Shown here piece after piece: positions 27,963-37,102 of a stretch of 64,000 nucleotides of DNA (positions are counted from its first letter, which is position 1; the number at the start of each line of letters is the position of its first letter). A program made the translations under genes and the position numbers. Source of the DNA: an uncultured Bacteroidales bacterium (GTDB lineage: Bacteria > Bacteroidota > Bacteroidia > Bacteroidales > UBA1715); assembly GCA_937892155.1 (NCBI GenBank), contig CALAUG010000046.1:1-64000 (forward strand), in the 5' to 3' direction. Below the pieces are notes generated by a model. The model made no database searches. It was not told the DNA's origin and saw only the letters and a list, made by a program, of their open reading frames with translations.

Positions 27963-28802
27963 ATGAAACTATTTAAATATTTGCCGTTACTGCTGTGTAT
28001 GCTGATTTCATCGTGTTCTCACGCAGAACAAAGAGAGATTAAATCATCCGATTTTATGAAAGATCTCAAAAGCGGTAAATCAATCACAGTTGTAAACAAG
28101 ATTATCTTAGACAACGTTGATTTTACCTCAACAGAGAATTATCAGATTTTGGGAACGCAATTACAAAACGTCATAGAAGGCAATATCTCTTTTGTAAATT
28201 GTGTATTTATGAGTGATGTTACGGCACTCGGGAAAAAAGACAATGCTTCGGTTTCCACAAAATTCAACAACAATCTACAATTCGTCAATTGCGATTTCCG
28301 TGGGACCGTTACATTTGACAATGCAGTTGTGATGGGAACTACAAACTTCAATAAGGCAAAATTTCTAAAACCTGCATCGTTCAACAACATGACAATTTGG
28401 GCCAAAGACTCCTATTTTTCCGAAATTGAAGCAGAAGACAACGTTTCGTTCATTTATAGTTCTTTTTATGGAAATCTTTACATAATGGACGGAAAGTTCA
28501 ATGGAGATTTTTCATTACAAAACGCATTGGTAAACGGAAAATTATTAGCAAACGGACTGCAATGTTCCAAAGCAGCCGAATTTGACATGAGTTCTATTAG
28601 AGGTCGGGCAATATTCAACTATTCTACCTTTGAAAAACAAGCATCGTTTATTCAAGCACGTTTTTTTGATGATGCTGATTTTGTAGAGACAAACTTCTCG
28701 GAATCTGCTAATCTTGAGGGGACGTATTTCTTTGGAAAACTTAATATGGGCGATAAAGTTTATCCCTGCAATAGAGAAATGAAAGATTTAATGAAATATT
28801 AA
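27963..28802 (+). CDS. Pentapeptide-repeat-like lipoprotein
   Basis: I chose the ATG at 27963, which opens a lipoprotein signal (MKLFKYLPLLLCMLISSC, lipobox LISS-Cys18); the 13 upstream in-frame codons look like leader. The 279-residue protein is built of short repeats with F or L every five residues (FVNCVF, FVNCDFRGTVTFDNA, FNKAKF, FNYSTFEKQASF, FVETNF), typical of a right-handed beta-helix of the pentapeptide class, though degenerate. It is predicted to be anchored to the outer membrane or periplasmic. It ends 12 bases before the protease-like lipoprotein gene, so the two are probably an operon. Function unknown. Confidence 0.78.
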   Translation: MKLFKYLPLLLCMLISSCSHAEQREIKSSDFMKDLKSGKSITVVNKIILDNVDFTSTENYQILGTQLQNVIEGNISFVNCVFMSDVTALGKKDNASVSTKFNNNLQFVNCDFRGTVTFDNAVVMGTTNFNKAKFLKPASFNNMTIWAKDSYFSEIEAEDNVSFIYSSFYGNLYIMDGKFNGDFSLQNALVNGKLLANGLQCSKAAEFDMSSIRGRAIFNYSTFEKQASFIQARFFDDADFVETNFSESANLEGTYFFGKLNMGDKVYPCNREMKDLMKY

Positions 28803-28814
28803 AATTGACATACT

Positions 28815-30464
28815 ATGCGCACGTTACGATCTAAATTCATTCCATTGCTACTTTGTAGCGGTTTATTTTTGCAAAGTTGCCAAAATGAAATTTTAAATGA
28901 GATACTAGGTGAGATCATACTTGCTGCTGCCTCAGGCTGGCTGCAAGAGGATGAGCAAATGGACGACATTCCTGAAGATATAGTTGTGGTGGATCCAGAC
29001 GCATCGACATTTGCCTCAAAGATTGATTTGTCGAGCAAATTTCCTCCAATTGGTAATCAAGGGAACTATGGCACCTGCGTTGCCTGGGCATCTGGTTATA
29101 ACCTAAAAACGGCTTTGGATGCAATAGACAACGGTTGGACGAGTTCACAATTATCGCAGCCTGCATATCAAACAAGTCCAGCAGACCTTTGGGCTGGAAT
29201 TCCTACAAATTCACGTGGCGCGGGTTGTAATGGAACCAATTTTGAGCCTGCATTGACGGAACTTATTTCTAAAGGTGCAGCCTCACTGGCAGACGTTCCT
29301 TATCCATCTAAAGGATTAAACTGTTCTTCTACTTCAGCAAAAGGTAATGCCTCGAGAAAATTGGCAAACTATAGAAAAATTTGCGACGGAACAGAAGGCA
29401 TGACGGTAAATAATTTCAAATATTATTTGAATCAAGGCCGTCCAATCGTTATTGGTGCACGATTAGGAGATAATTTCATGTCATGGAATAGTTCCGCAGT
29501 AATTAAATCAGACACCTACCTGCAAGAAGGTATGCAACATGCTTATCACGCCATGGTACTTTCCGGCTACGACGACAGTAAGAATGCGTTCCGTGTACGA
29601 AATTCATGGGGAACATCGTGGGGCGACGGCGGTAGTATTTGGGTTGACTACAATTTCTTTATTAGAAATTTCGTATTTGCAGCCTTTGTTGCACAAAATG
29701 CATCGAGCGTTTCGTTTGCTGGTTCGTCAATTGCCTCAACCGATTTAACTTCAGGATACGATTTATTGGCATATTCAGCTACTGATGAAACGAGCACAAC
29801 GAACGAAAACAAATTAGCCAGAGTATTCTCGTATTCAGTTTTCAATTCGGGAACAAAAACAATCAAAGCTGAACAAAACTGGTCTGTTTTGTATATGTAC
29901 TACAATGCAAACGACGCAGACGATTATCAGATAATTTACGAAGATTATTACACAACATCATACGGTGACAACGACGATCACATGGCTGCCTTACCATCGG
30001 AGGCAACCGATGCTCTATGTGGCGGATATTGGAACAATTTTGACGTTGCCTCGGGAAGCCAAGTAGGCGATGAATACGAAATACAGTACATAATGCCTGA
30101 AATTACAGGTAAATATTATTTAGTTGTAATTGCCGACGCCTACGATGCTATTGCCGAAGGTAACGAAGACAATAATTTCTACTTCATAACATCGGCCAAC
30201 GGCAAACCTTTGGAATTCAGCAACGGAATAATTACCAACCAAATGATTTCGTCATCGTTGAAAGCATTAAAAGCACCGGCACAATTCAGCAACACAGAGA
30301 CACAGACACCAGTTTGCGCAGGAAACTTAAATGCATACACGCCGGCAGAAATCAGTCGATTGTTGTTGCACGACAAAAGGACAGGTAAACTTGACACAAA
30401 AGTCCAAGAATACCGATTAAAATCCGCCAATATTGCAACGGCGAAGAAAGTTGTAAAGAAGTAA
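28815..30464 (+). CDS. Papain-like (C1A) cysteine protease lipoprotein with CARDB-like domain
   Basis: 549 residues. The lipoprotein signal ends LFLQS-Cys22. A papain-like domain (about 68-295) shows Gln82 and catalytic Cys88 in GNQGNYGTCVAWA, His245 in YHAMVLSGYDD and Asn263 in RNSWGTSWGDGG, the complete catalytic set. There is no obvious long propeptide; only about 45 acidic residues separate the lipid anchor from the domain. The C-terminal region (about 310-455) resembles a CARDB adhesion-type Ig fold (VFNSGTKTIKAEQNW, AEGNEDNNFYF). Likely a surface or periplasmic peptidase. The substrate is unknown. Confidence 0.88.
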   Translation: MRTLRSKFIPLLLCSGLFLQSCQNEILNEILGEIILAAASGWLQEDEQMDDIPEDIVVVDPDASTFASKIDLSSKFPPIGNQGNYGTCVAWASGYNLKTALDAIDNGWTSSQLSQPAYQTSPADLWAGIPTNSRGAGCNGTNFEPALTELISKGAASLADVPYPSKGLNCSSTSAKGNASRKLANYRKICDGTEGMTVNNFKYYLNQGRPIVIGARLGDNFMSWNSSAVIKSDTYLQEGMQHAYHAMVLSGYDDSKNAFRVRNSWGTSWGDGGSIWVDYNFFIRNFVFAAFVAQNASSVSFAGSSIASTDLTSGYDLLAYSATDETSTTNENKLARVFSYSVFNSGTKTIKAEQNWSVLYMYYNANDADDYQIIYEDYYTTSYGDNDDHMAALPSEATDALCGGYWNNFDVASGSQVGDEYEIQYIMPEITGKYYLVVIADAYDAIAEGNEDNNFYFITSANGKPLEFSNGIITNQMISSSLKALKAPAQFSNTETQTPVCAGNLNAYTPAEISRLLLHDKRTGKLDTKVQEYRLKSANIATAKKVVKK

Positions 30465-30492
30465 TGGGAATGTTTAATTAAATTTTATTAAT

Positions 30493-31182
30493 ATGAAAAA
30501 GTATTTTGCAGAAATGATCGGGACTATGGTTCTCGTATTGTTGGGATGCGGTAGTGCGATCTTCAATGGAGGTTGTGGAACAACTGCCCAAGTATTAACA
30601 GTGGCAAGCGCATTTGGTTTGTCGGTTGTTGCGATGGCATACGCAATCGGTGGTGTATCAGGATGCCATATTAATCCAGCTATCACATTAGGTGTGTTTG
30701 CAAGTGGTAGAATGAGCGGAAAAGATGCAATTATGTACATCGTATTCCAAATTATTGGTGCTTTTATTGCATCGGGCATTTTGTATTGCCTAACGAGCAG
30801 CATTGAGATGCCTTACGCAACGACAACAGGTGCAAACGCTTGCCAAAATGGAGTTTCAATTTATGCTGGTTTCTTGGCTGAATTGATAGGAACATTCATC
30901 TTCGTATTGGTTGTTCTTGGTGTTACCGATGAGAAAAAAGGTAACGGAAGTCTTGCAGGACTTGCAATTGGCTTGACATTAATTCTTATCCACATTGTTA
31001 TTATTCCACTTACAGGTACGAGTGTAAACCCAGCAAGAAGTATTGCTCCAGCAATCTTCGAAGGTGGTGCTGCATTAGAACAATTATGGATTTTCATTGT
31101 TGCTCCATTCGCAGGCGCTGCATTGAGTGCATTAGTTTGGAAATGCCTTTCATGCGACTGCTGCTGCAAAAAAGCAGAATAG
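30493..31182 (+). CDS. aqpZ: Aquaporin Z-type water channel
   Basis: A 229-residue MIP-family channel with six membrane helices and two half-helices. Both NPA motifs are intact (Asn61-Pro-Ala in CHINPAITLG; Asn179-Pro-Ala in TSVNPARS). Phe41, His167, Thr176 and Arg182 fall at the AqpZ selectivity-filter spacing, predicting a water channel rather than a glycerol channel. The C-terminus is unusual, with five cysteines in KCLSCDCCCKKAE. The gene is 28 bases after the protease gene and ends before a strong terminator. Confidence 0.94.
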   Translation: MKKYFAEMIGTMVLVLLGCGSAIFNGGCGTTAQVLTVASAFGLSVVAMAYAIGGVSGCHINPAITLGVFASGRMSGKDAIMYIVFQIIGAFIASGILYCLTSSIEMPYATTTGANACQNGVSIYAGFLAELIGTFIFVLVVLGVTDEKKGNGSLAGLAIGLTLILIHIVIIPLTGTSVNPARSIAPAIFEGGAALEQLWIFIVAPFAGAALSALVWKCLSCDCCCKKAE

Positions 31183-31203
31183 GAAGGAATATAAATAGAA
31201 ACG

Positions 31204-31236
31204 AAAAAGCCTCAGATTTGTTTGAGGCTTTTTTAT
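31204..31236. terminator. Bidirectional rho-independent terminator after aqpZ
   Basis: AAAAAGCCTCA (31204-31214) and TGAGGCTTTTT (31223-31233) form a perfect 11-pair stem with an 8-base loop and a T run. It lies between converging genes, and the A/T tracts let it work on both strands. Confidence 0.92.
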
Positions 31237-31330
31237 TTAATAGTATCCAAAACAAAATCTCCCCAAACTCACTATCTGTACAATATTTTGTCTGAGTATC
31301 ATAACAACAAGAATTTACCCTCTCCGTTAC

Positions 31331-32113
31331 CTATATTTTCATCGCCTTAACTTTGAGGCATGTACGATATCCTTTATGATACATTTGATTGGTATCGAAC
31401 GTCCATATCCATTCTGTACACTCAACATTGGGCAAGGAACAATATAGCAACTGTTTTGTTGAAACTTCACCTGTAGTAACTGAAGTATTTTCCTCGCAAT
31501 AGTCGGTGACAAGGCATGTTTTCCCTTTGGGAAGGCAATTTATATGACGCTGCTGAACTATTTTTCTTACCTCTTTTAAATCTTCATCATGCAACGAAAA
31601 CTTGTTCTTCAAGTAATCGCAGAGAATGATATCCAACTGATTTAATAAGTTTACGGAAACCACAAAATCATATTGATTGAAATCTACATCCAGAGTATTT
31701 CCGCGTAATTGTAAAAGAAATGCTTCAAATGAATGTGATTGTTCTGCAAGTTGTACTGCTCCACCCGTTAAATCAATAGTTTGCAAATATACATTTGCCA
31801 TTTTTTGCGCTTTTACGCGAACAGTTTCGGGGTGAACTATATCGAACAAATAAACGTTCCGAAATGCTTTGGATAATTCTTCCAACGGAACGTCAAGCAA
31901 CCAACCGCTTCCCAGAACCGCAACAGAATTATTTGAAGAAATATTCTTTGCAGAAGCAACGATATAGGCTTTTGTTTGTTCTAAGTGAGATTTCCATTGA
32001 GCATTTTCCCGCACATAACGATTTTGAATTCCCTTCTGATCCTTCACATAGCCAGCCTTCCGTGCCAATGAAGACAAGGATGTTGAATGAAACAAATTGG
32101 AAAGGAAACTCAT
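31331..32113 (-). CDS. Methyltransferase-like protein of unknown function
   Basis: A 260-residue cytoplasmic protein. VAVLGSGWLLDVP followed by VYLFDIVHPE resembles motif I and the acidic ribose-binding residue of class I SAM methyltransferases. YDFVVSVNLLNQLD fits motif IV. No specific family is recognised. It lies 3 bases after gmhB-like and closes the pgpH operon, before the bidirectional terminator. A loss of catalytic activity cannot be excluded. Confidence 0.65.
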   Translation of the reverse strand: MSFLSNLFHSTSLSSLARKAGYVKDQKGIQNRYVRENAQWKSHLEQTKAYIVASAKNISSNNSVAVLGSGWLLDVPLEELSKAFRNVYLFDIVHPETVRVKAQKMANVYLQTIDLTGGAVQLAEQSHSFEAFLLQLRGNTLDVDFNQYDFVVSVNLLNQLDIILCDYLKNKFSLHDEDLKEVRKIVQQRHINCLPKGKTCLVTDYCEENTSVTTGEVSTKQLLYCSLPNVECTEWIWTFDTNQMYHKGYRTCLKVKAMKI

Positions 32114-32116
32114 CGG

Positions 32117-32611
32117 CTACAACTCTTCTATAATTTTCTTACAATACGGGACAATGGATTCATTCTTTTGTATTTTGATGCCACGAATGCCCGCCTTCTC
32201 CGCTGCTTCAATATCACGTACGCCATCGCCTATCAAGAATGACTGCGTTCTATCAATATCAAATTTTGCGACAGCATCGTCAATCATTTTAGTTCCTGGT
32301 TTTCTACATTCACACGGACCAGAAATTTCTGGATAATGAGGACAATAGAACACTCCGGCTATATCAATTCCGTTCTTTTTTAATTCCGCACACATATACT
32401 CGTGAAGCACCTCAACATCGTGCTCCGTATATTCTCCTTTTGCAACACCAGCCTGATTCGTTATCACAACGAAAATAAAGCCAGCATCGCGTAACATCTG
32501 CAGTCCCTCAAATATTCCCGGATTGAATATAAAGTCCTCTATACGATAAGTATAGTACTTCGTACCATCATTTATAACACCATCGCGATCTAAAAAAACA
32601 GCCTTTACCAT
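32117..32611 (-). CDS. gmhB: HAD-IIIA phosphatase, GmhB-like
   Basis: A 164-residue HAD hydrolase with the nucleophile motif FLDRDGVIND (Asp8 and Asp10), ITNQAGVAKG for motif II and LIGDGVRDIEAAEKAG for motif IV. The loop FYCPHYPEISGPCECRKPG carries the Cys/His zinc site typical of GmhB and histidinol-phosphate phosphatases. GmhB removes the 7-phosphate of heptose bisphosphate in LPS core synthesis; other HAD-IIIA roles are possible. The start overlaps the stop of the preceding gene by one base. Confidence 0.85.
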   Translation of the reverse strand: MVKAVFLDRDGVINDGTKYYTYRIEDFIFNPGIFEGLQMLRDAGFIFVVITNQAGVAKGEYTEHDVEVLHEYMCAELKKNGIDIAGVFYCPHYPEISGPCECRKPGTKMIDDAVAKFDIDRTQSFLIGDGVRDIEAAEKAGIRGIKIQKNESIVPYCKKIIEEL

Positions 32612-33393
32612 TATTCCTTAGATGTTATATGTAATCCATCGTACGCCACAAAAACATTTTCTGGCAATATTTTACTTGTTTCGGCATACAATCCCATACC
32701 ATGGCTGCAATGCGTCAAATAGGCTTGTTTTGGATTAATTTTTTTTATTATTTCCAAAGCCTCTGAGACACAAAAATGCGAATAATGCTTTTCAAAACGC
32801 AATGAATTTATGACCAAAATCTCTACACCCTGCAATAGATTCATTGTCTCATCGGAGATGAAAGACGCATCGGTTATATAGGCAAACTGTCCTATTCTAT
32901 AGCCTAAGATTGGAAGTTCCAAATGTTTCACACGAAGCGGCTGAATGGTAATTCCCATATAGTCAAAAGCCGATTCCGAAATTTCCTGAACATTCATCAT
33001 TGGTGCGCCTGGATAAGGATTATCCACAAAAACATACGAGAATTCCCGTTTAATAGCTTCTACTACGCGATGTTCGGCAAATATAGGTAAAGCTTCGTGC
33101 TTCATAAAATTAAACGGCCTGATATCGTCTAAACCAGCGAGATGGTCTTTATGTTCGTGAGTTATGAAGATTGCATCCAACGATGTAATGTTGTTCGTCA
33201 ACATTTGCTGACGGAAATCGCAGCCTGCATCAATAACAAAATGAACACCATCAACATCAAGATAGAATGCTGTACGCAGACGGCTGTCACGTGGATCGTT
33301 GGAATGGCAAACAGGGCAACCACAGCCAATGACAGGAACGCCCTGCGATGTTCCTGTTCCCAAAAATATACCGTGAATATTATGCCTGTCCAT
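32611..33393 (-). CDS. Metallo-beta-lactamase-fold hydrolase (PhnP/RNase Z-like)
   Basis: A 260-residue hydrolase. It opens with FLGTGTSQGVPVIGCGCPVC, as in PhnP-like phosphodiesterases, and has the metal motif His79-Glu-His81-Lys-Asp83-His84 in THEHKDH. The extra Cys and His residues near 24-30 may hold a structural zinc. It probably cleaves a cyclic phosphodiester or similar ester. The start overlaps the pgpH stop by 14 bases. Confidence 0.88.
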   Translation of the reverse strand: MDRHNIHGIFLGTGTSQGVPVIGCGCPVCHSNDPRDSRLRTAFYLDVDGVHFVIDAGCDFRQQMLTNNITSLDAIFITHEHKDHLAGLDDIRPFNFMKHEALPIFAEHRVVEAIKREFSYVFVDNPYPGAPMMNVQEISESAFDYMGITIQPLRVKHLELPILGYRIGQFAYITDASFISDETMNLLQGVEILVINSLRFEKHYSHFCVSEALEIIKKINPKQAYLTHCSHGMGLYAETSKILPENVFVAYDGLHITSKE

Positions 33394-35467
33394 CTTTTTT
33401 AGTATCCTCAGGATACGGAACCCGTGCGTGGTACAAATTGATTAGTTTTTCAACAAATACACGTTTTACTATATCCAAGTCTTTCAATGTGATATCGGCA
33501 AATTCCAGCTGTTTACTTTGAATCAAATTGTCGACAATCTTTTGGACTAAAGCCTCATATTGTTCAGGTGTTTCCAAATGTGCAGAACGCGAAGCAGCTT
33601 CAACACCATCGGCAATCATAATAACAGCCAACTCCTTCTTCACAACCTTGTTGGTTGGATATTGGAACAATGTTTCGTCAACAGGTTCATCAGGATGCAG
33701 TTTTTTGTATTTATCGAGGAAGAATGCCGTCTTTGAATTTCCATGATGTCCGTAAATAATTTGCTCCAACGAATATGGCAAACCATTTTTGCGTGACAAT
33801 TCACGACCATAAATAACGTGATTGATAATAATCTCCGCACTTTTTTCGGGTGGCAGGTTATCGTGTGGATTTTCTTTAAACGTCTGATTTTCAACAAAAA
33901 ATGCAGGATCTTTTAATTTTCCTATATCGTGATACAAACCACCAATTCGTCCTAACAACGCATTTCCACCAATTTCGCGTAACGCAACTTCCACAAAATT
34001 TGCGACCTGCAAAGAATGCTGGAACGTACCTGGTGCCTTTTCTGAAAGTTCACGAAGAACTCCCCTACTGGTATCAGATAATTCGAACAGCGTAATATCT
34101 GACGGAAAACGGAAAATTTTCTCGAAGATGAAAATCATCAAATACGTAGTCAGCAACAGCGTGCAACTTGCAAGGAACCATAGCAACTGTTTCCAATCAA
34201 CATCACCAATGCTACCATATTTAATCAACGACAAACCAATCCAAATGGCTGAATACGACAGAAAAGAAACAATCGCTGTCCAGAACAAGAAACTGCGCTG
34301 ATAATGATTACCAAGACTGAACATTGCTATCACACCGACAGAAATCTGCAAGAAAATAAAATCAAACGGATTCGGAGCAATAAATCCAATAATCAACATA
34401 GTTACAACATGTACAAACAGAGCCACACGTTCATTCATAAAATTCTTTATGAGAATCGGCAACGCAATGTACGGTATCAAATAAATGCTTACGTGATTAA
34501 ACTTCAGTGTGAGCGTTGCCATGGCAATGAACAATACAACGACAGTGACAATGAACAAGGAATTTTTAATTTTTTCCATTGCTTCGGGACACGAAGAACG
34601 TATCAGCAAAATCAAAACAACAAACGAAACGAAGATCAGCAGGAATTGCCCTAATAAAATTGCAATTTTACCTTCAAAACTGACATTCCCTGCTTCGTAC
34701 TCTTTTTTCAATGAATCAAGGACTTTTTTATCGGCTTCTGTCACAACAGAACCTTTACTAATAATTCGTGCGCCCTCGCTCACATAGCCATATTTTTCGG
34801 AAACAGTTGACAACAATTCCGTTTTTTGTTCCGACGACATTTCTTCATCGTAAATCGTATTCGGTTCCAACGAGGCATAAATAATTTCCTGAAATTTAAC
34901 GCGTTGCGTAGAGTCAAAATATGCAGGAATAGTCAACATTAAATCGCCGTGAGCTTCTGGGATTGTGCGAACCGATATAATCGACACACGTTGGCGTTGG
35001 GGAACACGTTCTACGACCAGAGTCTTATATGGTTTTTGAACATCAATAACACCTGCATCGTAAATTGCCTTCAATGTTTTTTCAAATTCAAGCAATCCCT
35101 GATTTTTCATTAACGAATGATAATCTTTAATGGTATCGGGCACCCAATGATACATTGAATGCATATAATGGCTGTAAATTGAATCCACTACGCGCTGGTA
35201 CATTGTTGTATCGTATGTGTAATATGGAGAATATTTCATCATCACGCTATCGCGCTGTACTTGAATTTCTTCCTCGGTTTTGTCGATTGAGAATGCAAAC
35301 GGAGCAAACAAATCATCGTGAAACCAGACTTTATTCTGCTGATATTCAAACTCAAACTTCTTTTCGCGGGGCATCAGAAGCATTATGAGCGCGATACCAA
35401 AAGAGAATAATAGCAGCGACACAATCATCACTCTGTTATTCTTTAAAAATGAAAAAATGTTCTTCAT
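33380..35467 (-). CDS. 7TM-HD family c-di-AMP phosphodiesterase-like protein (PgpH/YqfF)
   Basis: I chose the ATG at 35467 (695 residues; the in-frame TTG at 35470 is not needed). A helix at about 13-33 leads to a periplasmic 7TMR-HDED region (about 40-265), seven membrane helices (about 270-460) and a cytoplasmic HD domain (about 480-660) with RIGGLYHDIGKLKDP, HHGNSKT and IADGVEAASR. PgpH homologues degrade c-di-AMP, linked to osmotic and cell-wall control. It is first of a four-gene minus-strand set and is divergent from the kinase-like gene at 35535. Confidence 0.9.
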   Translation of the reverse strand: MKNIFSFLKNNRVMIVSLLLFSFGIALIMLLMPREKKFEFEYQQNKVWFHDDLFAPFAFSIDKTEEEIQVQRDSVMMKYSPYYTYDTTMYQRVVDSIYSHYMHSMYHWVPDTIKDYHSLMKNQGLLEFEKTLKAIYDAGVIDVQKPYKTLVVERVPQRQRVSIISVRTIPEAHGDLMLTIPAYFDSTQRVKFQEIIYASLEPNTIYDEEMSSEQKTELLSTVSEKYGYVSEGARIISKGSVVTEADKKVLDSLKKEYEAGNVSFEGKIAILLGQFLLIFVSFVVLILLIRSSCPEAMEKIKNSLFIVTVVVLFIAMATLTLKFNHVSIYLIPYIALPILIKNFMNERVALFVHVVTMLIIGFIAPNPFDFIFLQISVGVIAMFSLGNHYQRSFLFWTAIVSFLSYSAIWIGLSLIKYGSIGDVDWKQLLWFLASCTLLLTTYLMIFIFEKIFRFPSDITLFELSDTSRGVLRELSEKAPGTFQHSLQVANFVEVALREIGGNALLGRIGGLYHDIGKLKDPAFFVENQTFKENPHDNLPPEKSAEIIINHVIYGRELSRKNGLPYSLEQIIYGHHGNSKTAFFLDKYKKLHPDEPVDETLFQYPTNKVVKKELAVIMIADGVEAASRSAHLETPEQYEALVQKIVDNLIQSKQLEFADITLKDLDIVKRVFVEKLINLYHARVPYPEDTKKDGQA

Positions 35468-35534
35468 CAAAAATTGATTTTTTAATTCGCAAGTAAAAAT
35501 ATATATTTACCTTGAATTTTTAAGCATAAATAGT

Positions 35535-36206
35535 ATGGCAAAATTACGATTAGTTTTTAATGTTGAGGAAGAAACGTTAATTGACAATAATTTTTTCATT
35601 CAAACAGATATGATGAACCACATTGCAATGGTTCTGTCAAATATCCGCAACAGCGACAACGATGTAATTTTGATTACTGCAGGAGCAATTGTTTCGGGCA
35701 TAGAACGACAAAAGCTGAAAAAATATCCAAGTTCTTTGAGTAGTAAACAAGCCCTGGCCGCCATTGGACAGGTGGAATTAATAAAAAACTATCAAAGCAT
35801 TTTTGACGAATACACGCAAATGATTGCGCAGGTACTGCTGGCACGCGATATTTTCAACAATCCCAAACAACAGTTCAACGCAAAAAACACATTTAAAAAA
35901 TTATTTTCTTTGGGCGTGATTCCCGTTATTAACGAAAATGACACCATTTCAACAGCCGATATTGAACTAGAAAGCAACTACAAATTGAGCGAAACGGTTG
36001 CTAACATTATTTCGGCACACGCACTCATTCAAATCAACAAAGATTTTTCATTCAATGTTCTTTTGAAAGGCAACGACTTCTCATACTTCTGCAAAGACAA
36101 GGATGCACTATTCAAATTCATTCAGGATATGAGCTCGAAAAAAAACAGTGCGCGTAAAACGACATACCCTCCGGTATTTCCAATGACAAGCAAAAACTAC
36201 GAATAG
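35535..36206 (+). CDS. Divergent glutamate 5-kinase-like protein lacking ATP-site residues
   Basis: A 223-residue protein of the amino-acid kinase fold. The glutamate-side motifs of ProB are kept: ITAGAIVSG, SSKQALAAIGQ, NAKNTF and VIPVINENDT. The parts that bind ATP and perform catalysis are lost: the N-terminal K-x-G-T-S loop is VFNVEEE, GDND is ESNY, and the TD-x-x-GLY nucleotide motif is absent. There is no PUA domain, and the protein is shorter than E. coli ProB. It lies 3 bases before a class IV aminotransferase gene and is probably co-translated with it. It may be a pseudokinase that senses glutamate, or an enzyme with altered chemistry; no function is assigned. Confidence 0.7.
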   Translation: MAKLRLVFNVEEETLIDNNFFIQTDMMNHIAMVLSNIRNSDNDVILITAGAIVSGIERQKLKKYPSSLSSKQALAAIGQVELIKNYQSIFDEYTQMIAQVLLARDIFNNPKQQFNAKNTFKKLFSLGVIPVINENDTISTADIELESNYKLSETVANIISAHALIQINKDFSFNVLLKGNDFSYFCKDKDALFKFIQDMSSKKNSARKTTYPPVFPMTSKNYE

Positions 36207-36209
36207 TTG

Positions 36210-37040
36210 ATGAAGAATTTTTGCATTCTGAACGGAGAATTGGAGAACATTGACAAATTACACATTTGTCCTCCATTTGTCCACACAGAATCAATACGTC
36301 AGACCATACGTCTATACGACACCGTTGCCTTATGTCTTGCGCAACATTTACAGCGTATGCAAACTGTAGCCGACTATCTTAACATACAACTACCAGAAAA
36401 TTTCGACACGGAACACGTCCGCCGCTACATATACCGATTACTGAACGTCAACAAAGTGTATCTTGCTGGTTGCTGCGAACTGATAATCTTTTGGGACGCA
36501 GGAACAAACACAACGCAATTTGCAATACTTATACAACCTATTGAACCACGGGAATATCAATTCAACAATGTCGGATTAAAAATTGGTATATGCGGCAACA
36601 TACGCATCGACGAGCCATATTTTCCGTGCAGCTATTCGAAACACAGTCTTCACGAGGATTTGCTAAGAATACATTCGATTGAATCAACAGATGCAATGTG
36701 CTATCTTGATGAGAAAAAAGAAATTCTAACAACATCGAAAGGCAATGTTGTATATATTGAAGACGATACGTTGCACGTGACAATAAATGAATTCACAGAA
36801 CCATTTTCACTTGGATTTTTTGAACACATCAAACGAAACGGATGGAAGATTGAGGAACATACAACCATACAAAAAGAGCATTTATTTAACTGTAAAGAGC
36901 TGTTCCTTGTCGGACAATTTATTGGATTACAATGGATTTGCAGAACCACCGACGAAAATGGTAAAACTTCCAGTTTCAGCTACAAACAAGCAAAGAATCT
37001 TTTCTTTGAATTACAAAAGTATGTAGCAATGAGAGGGTAG
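36210..37040 (+). CDS. Class IV PLP-dependent aminotransferase-like protein
   Basis: The ATG at 36210 gives 276 residues; the in-frame TTG at 36207 is discounted. The fold matches the IlvE/PabC/D-amino-acid transaminase class. The likely PLP lysine is in YSKHSLHEDLL, in place of the PabC lysine motif, and ILTTSKGNVVYIED sits where the family has E-x-S-x-x-N. Overall similarity is weak, so a branched-chain transaminase or aminodeoxychorismate lyase label would be a guess. It is paired with the kinase-like gene upstream. Confidence 0.7.
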   Translation: MKNFCILNGELENIDKLHICPPFVHTESIRQTIRLYDTVALCLAQHLQRMQTVADYLNIQLPENFDTEHVRRYIYRLLNVNKVYLAGCCELIIFWDAGTNTTQFAILIQPIEPREYQFNNVGLKIGICGNIRIDEPYFPCSYSKHSLHEDLLRIHSIESTDAMCYLDEKKEILTTSKGNVVYIEDDTLHVTINEFTEPFSLGFFEHIKRNGWKIEEHTTIQKEHLFNCKELFLVGQFIGLQWICRTTDENGKTSSFSYKQAKNLFFELQKYVAMRG

Positions 37041-37053
37041 ATTGAGAGATTTC

Positions 37054-37088
37054 AGTAGTCAAAAATCAGTGTCTGAATCTTGACTACT
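37054..37088. terminator. Possible bidirectional terminator
   Basis: AGTAGTCAA (37054-37062) pairs with TTGACTACT (37080-37088), a perfect 9-pair stem with a 17-base loop between two converging genes. T runs flank it poorly, so efficiency is uncertain. Confidence 0.5.
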
Positions 37089-37102
37089 TTATGCACTTAA
37101 AT

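Noticed and set aside
31237..31330. Small RNA or promoter in the gap after the aqpZ terminator
   Set aside because: No TAnnTTTG box, stem or open frame of note is seen in this stretch.
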